The notes beneath the pieces are model-generated. The model was not told where the DNA came from. It searched no databases and saw only the letters and a program-made list of their open reading frames with translations. Shown here piece after piece: positions 58,101 through 64,000 of a stretch of 64,000 nt of DNA. Numbering within the stretch: the stretch's first letter is position 1; the number at the start of each line of letters is the position of its first letter. The translations under genes were made by a program, and so were the position numbers. The DNA is taken from NCBI GenBank assembly GCA_025174535.1, contig JALBUN010000049.1, positions 992,001 through 1,056,000 of the forward strand. The letters are read 5' to 3'. The stretch comes from Cantharellus purpuraceus. Lineage: Eukaryota > Basidiomycota > Agaricomycetes > Cantharellales > Hydnaceae.

Positions 58101-58605
58101 ACGATGGCGGCAACGATAATGAATGTACCAAGCGATCGCAATGTCGTATTTGAGTGAATATAAGGCAATTGTAACGATGAGCGGTGGACCCAACATGTTA
58201 AAGATAGTACGGCACCTTTCTGTTTCTTTCGGTTAGACTTTTGACTCGCTGCAGAGTAGAAGTCGAGAAATTGTGATCTGCATCAGTTCCCTCGCCAGAA
58301 CGCCTATCAGTTGAAAGTTTCGCTGTATCATCCTCGTCGTGATCCGGTGCATTATCGTCGTCGTCATCAGTCAGGAGTGTGTGCTTGCTGCCAGTGGGCA
58401 TACCCGCGCGTCTAAGGCTTCCAGCAGAGGTTGAATTGCTATCTCCCGTGCTTCCAGAGTTGGTCGCCGGTGGCGAAGGGAGTTGTGAATGAGTTGAAGA
58501 AGAAGAAGGGGCTGGAGAGGGTGGTGAGGGCGGGGGTGGAAGTCCGATGAAAATTGCGCTAGAAGGACGGCGAGCTGAGGCCAAGGAAGGACGGCGGGTG
58601 GTCAT
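55199..58605 (-). CDS. Large Ser/Arg/Pro-rich disordered protein, uncharacterised
   Basis: About 1,000 residues. It starts MTTRRPSLASARRPSSAIFI, followed by Pro/Ser-rich and acidic stretches. VKSLTERNRK is joined by an intron of about 250 bases to VIDKLSSITSPDSHSRSS. Low-complexity Ser/Arg/Gly sequence continues with phosphorylation-type SPxR and RRxS sites. Only one segment looks folded: HARLMLDSLAMFEAQLGRV, then SRIAHSVVQSANGLNTLLR, EAQIEAEVGDAAAQVDASEV and SDELVRSVTALLLGVGRLV, a helical, probably coiled-coil or bundle region of about 130 residues. The C-terminus ends RRERRRTINELPS. No enzymatic or membrane motif is seen. Three or four exons; the short join near 57300-57365 is approximate. 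Possibly a cytoskeletal or polarity scaffold, but that is speculation. Confidence 0.72.
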
Positions 58606-59253
58606 CGAGAGTCGTGGCTGAGCATTAAGGAGAATGAAAAGGACACCAAGGGTAAAGGGTACCAGCGACGGTCCAAGAACGCTGGGAACAACGAGCGGCT
58701 TGATTGTGGCTATTTGTTACCAGCGCCTAATCCACTCGACGCCTGCATTTCTGGCGACTCGATTATCTTTTTAAAAAAAAGCACGCATGTTGGAATCTTT
58801 AAACACTTTCAGCCGCTAATTCAACCAATAGTCGTCAAACGTCGCCAACACTCTGAAGGTCACAGCCGTTTCAGAAAAGGAGTATTTAGGTATTCTCGCC
58901 ACTTAATATTCCATGACAAGCTATGCAAGTCAAGGAAGCTCTTTTCTCGCAACCGTAAGTTACCCTATTTAGCATCATATTTTTGCCTTGCAGGATATTC
59001 GTCTGCTCATCAGGTGTGCTCCACTCCCCTAACGGCGACTTCAACTCGTCAGACTGCATGCTCTCCAAATATTACAAGGCTCGACGTTTCAACTGCGCAT
59101 AGAAGTTGTTGTACAAGATGAGTAGAGTCAGACACAAGTGATCATATCAGGGTATACTTAGTAAGTGGGCGCAGAAATGGTTGCGATGCCACATGCAGCC
59201 GTGAGAAAAAAGCCTTATCAAGTGTCGTAACCAATCCCAAGTCCCATCAAAGG
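58606..59253. other. Intergenic region
   Basis: About 650 bases between two minus-strand genes. A 135-codon frame on the plus strand (58714-59121) has no recognisable content and I treat it as chance. No RNA gene is visible. Confidence 0.45.
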
Positions 59254-59983
59254 CTAAGTCGCTGCGTTAGCTGCAACTTTCGCCGGAGGTTGAGCCTCTT
59301 CCCCAGCCTGAGGCTGAGTGCCCTGCGCCGTCTTCTCCTCTGCTTCTATGGCTTCCAAGGATTTGCGAACAAACGAAATGTGCTCCTTGAAGTTCAGCAC
59401 TGAACTTAAGACATCTCGTACGACACCCTTGGAGTCAATTACAAACGTGACTCGCCCTGAGGTTGGTCCGACGACATTCAGTATTCGAGAGAAGAAAGGA
59501 GATATTTACGCACCGTCAGTCAAGCCTAACAGACCCCTCTTTATCTGATAAGCCTTACGGGCCTCTCCCTTTGAGTCGCTCAGCACAGGATACGGCAGCC
59601 CATGCTGATCAACAAATGACTTCTGTTTCGCAACCGCGTCGCCACTAATACCAAAGACAGCAACATTTGATCTCTTAAACACATCCACTTCTGGAAAGAG
59701 CGATCATTAGCCTGTAAAGTTATAGGCAGCGCAAATCCATGCCTTTCACCGCGTCCCTGAAACCACATGCTTCTTTGGTACAGCCATAGCTGCCTGCAAC
59801 ATCGCTGAAGGTCCATCACGTTCGATTAGAAAATGCTGCAGGACACCACACACCAGAAGCTGGGTAGAAGAAAATAACCAGCGGTGTACCTGTGCTTCCA
59901 GGCTTTACTGTCGTCTCCTGGTCATCTTGGTTGGGTAGCGTGATGCTAGGGGCTTCCTTGTTTTTGAGAGGATGAGGAGACAT
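59254..59983 (-). CDS. PrxQ/BCP-type peroxiredoxin
   Basis: Thiol peroxidase of the atypical 2-Cys PrxQ group (yeast Dot5). From ATG 59983: MSPHPLKNKEAPSITLPNQD, then TPLVIFFYPASG. A short intron leads to SYGCTKEACGFRDAVK, where the C-x4-C pair gives the peroxidatic and resolving cysteines. A further intron, apparently GC-AG (about 59691-59738), leads to EVDVFKRSNVAVFGISGD. The core continues KSFVDQHGLPYPVLSDSKGE and AYQIKRGLLGLT and, after another intron, VTFVIDSKGVVRDVLSSVL. The C-terminus is an Ala/Glu/Pro/Gln-rich tail ending VAANAAT, stop at 59254-59256. An upstream in-frame ATG (60004) would add seven residues. Nuclear and cytosolic forms are known for the family; the sequence shows no clear targeting signal. 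Confidence 0.87.
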
Positions 59984-61302
59984 AATGGTGATCGATGGTG
60001 TCAAAGGAGCAAGTGGGCCGAGGGTTGAAGAAAGCCTGGGTAGTGCTACTTTATACGTGCGTTCAAGCGAGGGAATACATCACAAACCCTTTCACGCGTG
60101 AGAAATTTTATACACGTTGTAGGGAGCAAAGGCACTTCTGTGTAATCCCGTGAGAGCTGTTGAAAAGTGCGAAAAACGCCCCAAACCAGCGATCGAGCAC
60201 TGGTCTGAAGTGCGGTTGGCGAGAGTAGGGTGGTCGCAGTGAAGTCGACGTGGACTGCAGCAGGACAAAACACTTTAGGGCTGGTCATGAGTTCGACGAC
60301 TGAAAAGTCCAAATCTATCATATCGACACGTTTGAAGATGTAAATACATTGTGATTACGACTGGCATAGACACCTCCAGACAGCCGTTCTTCGTTTCCTG
60401 CATCGTAGCACAGCAACACCAACACACAAGGTTTCAAGCAGAGAGCAGAGAATATTGCAGTAGAATTGTAACCCGAAGATAGCGTTGTCAGATGAGAGGC
60501 CTGATCTGTATAGGAACAAACGAGCCCCTCAGAATGTTCTGTTCCACCTTGTGCTTACATCCAAAATTTGCATCCTGCCGAGTGTTATCTGTCCGGATCT
60601 TTTGCGAGGAGTGACGGATGAAAATAAACTTGCAAAGGGGATCTGATGGAGAACAGTGCGGCAGACACAATATAATCAATATTGCAACATTATATTCTGC
60701 GTGTCGTTTACGATGGCGTGAGTCACGTACTGTGGTAGTTCCGTCTTTGAGAATGTTACACACCTCTTTCGTTTGTCATCAGGGGCTGAGAGTCCTTTCC
60801 CAGGGATGTTGATTATGGCTTCATCTCTTGCACAAGATATCATCCGACGTCAATAACAACTATGGAGTGGCCAGGAAAGCCAGCAAGTGTCGTTAAAATT
60901 GGCGCGCTATTCCATTCCTTATAGTGTGTGTGTGTGTGGATGTGCAGGGTAGGTCAGGAAAGTGTTGGGTGTACCCAACACGGATTCGTATTAGTTGAAT
61001 CAGCGCCTTGTGCTCACACCACTATCTGATCCATGCTAACTTCTGGGGTTAGGGAGTCTCTGAACGCAGTATCAACGTAATGAAACACTGGCACTCGTGA
61101 ATCCACAGTGTTCCCGGAGAGCCGATGTATATGGAAGAGCCTCCCCACCCCCAACATGGATGCGGGAGGGGAAATATTGAGGTCGGGATATGACGTTGAG
61201 GCTGAAGCCTGGACAGCTTGAGAAGAATGACATGCAAGTATAAAAGGTAGAATATGGGCAGAGCACAAAGGAAGGAAAGGGAAACAATGGGAGCAAAACA
61301 CT
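59984..61302. other. Intergenic region upstream of peroxiredoxin and tRNA
   Basis: About 1.3 kb with no supported protein gene. It contains a (GT)n run at about 60923-60938. Short frames on both strands do not resemble known proteins. Confidence 0.5.
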
Positions 61303-61384
61303 TGCATTAAACGAGAATCGAACTCGTGGCTAGTCGAATCAAGACCCTTGGCAACGACTAAGGTTACCACTACCCCATTAATGC
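61303..61384 (-). tRNA. tRNA-Gly (anticodon GCC) with an 11-base intron
   Basis: Reading the minus strand from 61384: acceptor stem GCATTAA pairs fully with TTAATGC. The D-arm GGGTAGTGGTAACCT has stem GGGT/AACC-type pairs and the GG of the loop. The anticodon stem AGTCG pairs with CGACT. The loop TTGCCA-intron-T gives anticodon GCC, with an intron of 11 bases (AGGGTCTTGAT) at the normal 37/38 position. The T-arm ACGAG-TTCGATT-CTCGT is perfectly paired. The discriminator base is A (61303), and a TTTT terminator follows a few bases downstream. The B box GAGTTCGATTC matches the polymerase III consensus. Confidence 0.88.
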
Positions 61385-61624
61385 CCACATGGGACTGGGG
61401 CCTCGTAATAACCTATATAATATTGTGCAGATAGGCTAGAATAGGTCGTCCGATTAGAACTCCGTGTGACCCACGCGTACATTTCGGGTTATATAACTTC
61501 ATCGGTAGCGCGTGAAGTGGCCTTTGAGACGCGATTCGACGCGTTCTGCAATTGTGTACCTTATCTCGTCTACACAGGTTCATGCGCTTGGGTTTCCTAG
61601 TTCTCTCCTTCAACACCTGTCACT
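61385..61624. promoter_or_regulatory. Upstream region of RAD50 and of the tRNA
   Basis: 240 bases between the divergent tRNA gene and the RAD50 start codon. They must hold the RAD50 promoter and leader. There is no clear TATA box. Confidence 0.4.
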
Positions 61625-64000
61625 ATGGCCAGTTTGAACAAGCTTGCCATTAGAGGGATCAGATCTTTCGACGATAAGAACATCTCCGTTATTGAATTTT
61701 TCAGCCCTGTCACCGTTATCGTTGGTCACAATGGCAGTGGAAAGACAGTAAGCCATTCACCTCCTTGAATGCCTTCGTTAATGAAGATGTTACTCGTCCA
61801 CAGACGATCATTGAATGCCTCAAATACGCCACTACTGGGGACCAACCTCCAAACACGAGGGGTGGTGCTTTTGTTCACGACCCTAACATGGCCAACGAAA
61901 AAGAAGTGAAAGCCCAGGTTAAGCTCCGGTTTCACGCTGCAAATGGTGCCCGTATGCTCGCTGTGCGCAATCTCTCCGTTACCAAGAAGAAAAATGGTCT
62001 GACTATGAAGACGCTCGAGGGAATCCTGAGCACTGCGGATGCCGAGAAAACCGGCAAGGTACGTCAGTGGCGCTGTAAGTTTGAGTCGTTTCGTCAAGCT
62101 TAGGTCACAGAGAGGGACAATATCCACAAAGTGTGCCGAGATGGATGTTGAAATGCCACACCTTCTTGGAGTGTCTAAATCTGTGCTGGACAACGTCATC
62201 TTTTGTCATCAAGAAGATTCTTATTGGCCCCTCGCGGAAGCATCGACGCTGAAGAAGAAGTTCGACGATATTTTTGAGGCCACGCGGTGTGTTTCCATCA
62301 CCTTATTATTCGTGCCTATCGTGAATTTCCTTGTTACTCAGCTACACGAAAGCTCTTGACTCCATCAAGTCCCTTCGTAAAGAGCGCGTCGCAGATCAGA
62401 AAGCCGAAAAGGAACGCCTTGAGTCGTTGTCCAAAGAAAAGGCCCATGCTGACAAACTTCTCAAACGTATATCCGAGATGAACTCCTCCATCACAGCCAA
62501 GCAGGCAGAGTATGAAGAGACAAAGAAGGAATATGACAACGTCTGTGTCGCTAATCGCAAATTCAATGACCAGGCCACCCACTTCCGCCAAATCTACATG
62601 AAGCAAGAGCAGCTCACAATTAAGAGGAAAGGTTTGTTAGAGGAGCTCGAAGAAATGAAAGGTGAACTCAAAGAGATTCATGGTTCGTTGATATCAGCTC
62701 TGCGATGTATCTCAGGGTTAATGGGTGTAATCGCAGATACGGATGAGGAGCTCAATTCGCGACTTAAGAACTTTGACAATCATATTGCGACACACAATCA
62801 GGAGCTTCGTCAAAAGCAGACCGAGTTTCATGAGGAGGAAGAGATTGTGAAAGATCTTCGTTCAAAGCACATCGAGTTGCTAAGCGAGCAAGCACGACTT
62901 CAATCCGAAGAGAAGGTTTGTGATGATCATGTCGTGATACACTCGTGTCTCATGAAGTACGCGGCAGAGGCACCAAGACACCATCAAAGAGAGAGAGGGT
63001 TTGATACGAGGCATCAGCATCAAACACAGTTTCAAAGGTTACGAACATACGCCGTTGCAAACTCAAGAAATTGCCGAGTTTTATAACCGTCTCACTGACT
63101 CCCAGAAGAAGCAGAATCAAGACACAGAATCACTCCAAGTGGAGGGACGTTCCAAGATCGATGAGTATCAACGAAAATTGCAAAATTTGCGGATCCAGTA
63201 CAGTGGCATTCGACTTCAGAAGGATACCATTCGCGAACAAATCGTATGTAATATGGTCACAGTTATTCAAACATCATGCTTATATTTTATTAGTCGGAAC
63301 TGCAAACAAGTATGGCTGAAGACGACGCCAAGCTTGATGCGGCACAGGGTCTCACGACTGAACTGCATCACCTTGCCGCCGATATGGAGGATAAGCAATG
63401 CCGACTTAAGAAGCTTCAGGATGAGTTTGCTGCAACTGACTACACCGGTAAATTGGAGGATAAAAATAGGCGGAGCCGAGAGCTACAAGATCAGAAGGAC
63501 GTGCTGAATGGGGAGTTCATGAGCCTTAACCTACAGGCCGATAGCCGTGCTAGATTGGATCTTAAACGTGCTGAGGTCAGGACAAAAACACAAGACATCA
63601 AGAACATGTGCGTTTCGAGAAATTGAATTACATGGGTGGCATTAAGCTCACATTGCCTTATCACAGATTGCGGGTCAACAACGCCAAGTTTCGTACGCTT
63701 GTGGGTGTTGATCCAACGCCAGAGACAATGGAGCGTGATGTTGACCGGGCTAATGCGTACTTACCATATCTTGACTTATATGACCATCGCTTACGTTTAC
63801 ACAGAGAAAAAGATCGCGAATGCAAAGAAGCGGAGGAAAGGCATAACACTGCTAATAAGCATCTCCAGGCAGTTGAAATTACAGTCTCGAATATTCAGAA
63901 TCAGCTTAGACTCAAGGAGGATGAACTGAAAGGTGGGGACGACTCTTAAGCGCATAATTCTATTTGGATCTTACTTGATTATCAGTGGCGGAAAAAAAGT
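61625..64000 (+). CDS. RAD50: DNA repair ATPase RAD50, N-terminal part (3' end outside window)
   Basis: RAD50 is the SMC-like ATPase of the Mre11-Rad50-Nbs1 complex that senses and tethers DNA double-strand ends. From ATG 61625: [20 protein letters not shown], then the Walker A motif [20 protein letters not shown], split by an intron at about 61750-61801. It continues [37 protein letters not shown], and the Q-loop block [20 protein letters not shown], the family's hallmark. From about 62330 the protein enters the long antiparallel coiled coil ([20 protein letters not shown] onward). Short introns recur, and the window ends in an exon of the coiled coil before the zinc hook. There is no sign of frame damage. 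Confidence 0.93.

Noticed and set aside
58714..59121. 135-codon plus-strand frame in the gap before the peroxiredoxin gene
   Set aside because: Cys/His/Arg-rich without a motif and with no plausible promoter or partner exons; treated as chance.
1..64000. CRISPR arrays, operons, prophage or insertion sequences
   Set aside because: Spliceosomal introns throughout and eukaryotic nuclear gene families make these irrelevant; no regularly spaced repeats or transposase genes were seen.

Overview
The window is nuclear DNA of a filamentous basidiomycete, most likely Agaricomycotina. The genes are dense and broken by many introns of about 45-65 bases with GT(A/G)-AG borders, and most shared families (Pet127, an Hsp9/12-type protein, monomeric CAK-like kinase, fungal NBR1) read best as basidiomycete proteins. 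All gene models come from reading frames and splice sites by eye; no database search was possible.

Layout, left to right. 1-2069 is the 3' end of the condensin gene SMC4 (+). A CDK-activating-kinase-like kinase (-) and an F-box protein (-) follow, then a gene-free kilobase with a diverged direct repeat. SRP14 (-) and a TMCO4/DUF726 lipase-fold membrane protein (+) are a tight divergent pair. Next come a CDP-alcohol phosphotransferase (choline/ethanolamine, -) and a Ser/Pro-rich orphan (-). At 16.2-19.6 kb lies the most unusual gene: a HerA/FtsK-like P-loop ATPase joined through tandem repeats to two winged-helix/LOTUS-like units.

20.2-26.5 kb holds a polytopic membrane protein, a CPA2-type cation/proton antiporter (-) sharing a 74-base intergenic region with a coiled-coil gene (+), and riboflavin synthase (-). 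A MITE-like element with a perfect 26-base palindrome and a small secreted protein gene follow. 27.6-31.5 kb is gene-poor, with only fragments of coding character. 31.6-35.4 kb encodes an NBR1-type selective autophagy receptor (PB1, four ZZ fingers, FW domain, Atg8-interacting motif). Then come a C2-domain protein (+), an ARL8 small GTPase (-), the mitochondrial RNA-metabolism protein PET127 (+) and a universal-stress-protein-domain protein (-).

47-50 kb is mostly non-coding. 50.2-64 kb has an M3 thimet-type oligopeptidase (-) with possible mitochondrial and cytosolic starts, a divergent HSP12-family stress gene, a large disordered Ser/Arg-rich protein (-), a PrxQ-type peroxiredoxin (-), an intron-containing tRNA-Gly(GCC), and the 5' part of RAD50 (+), which runs off the right edge. 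The genes are ordinary eukaryotic neighbours, not an operon or a biosynthetic cluster; several are housekeeping genes in divergent pairs with short shared promoters.
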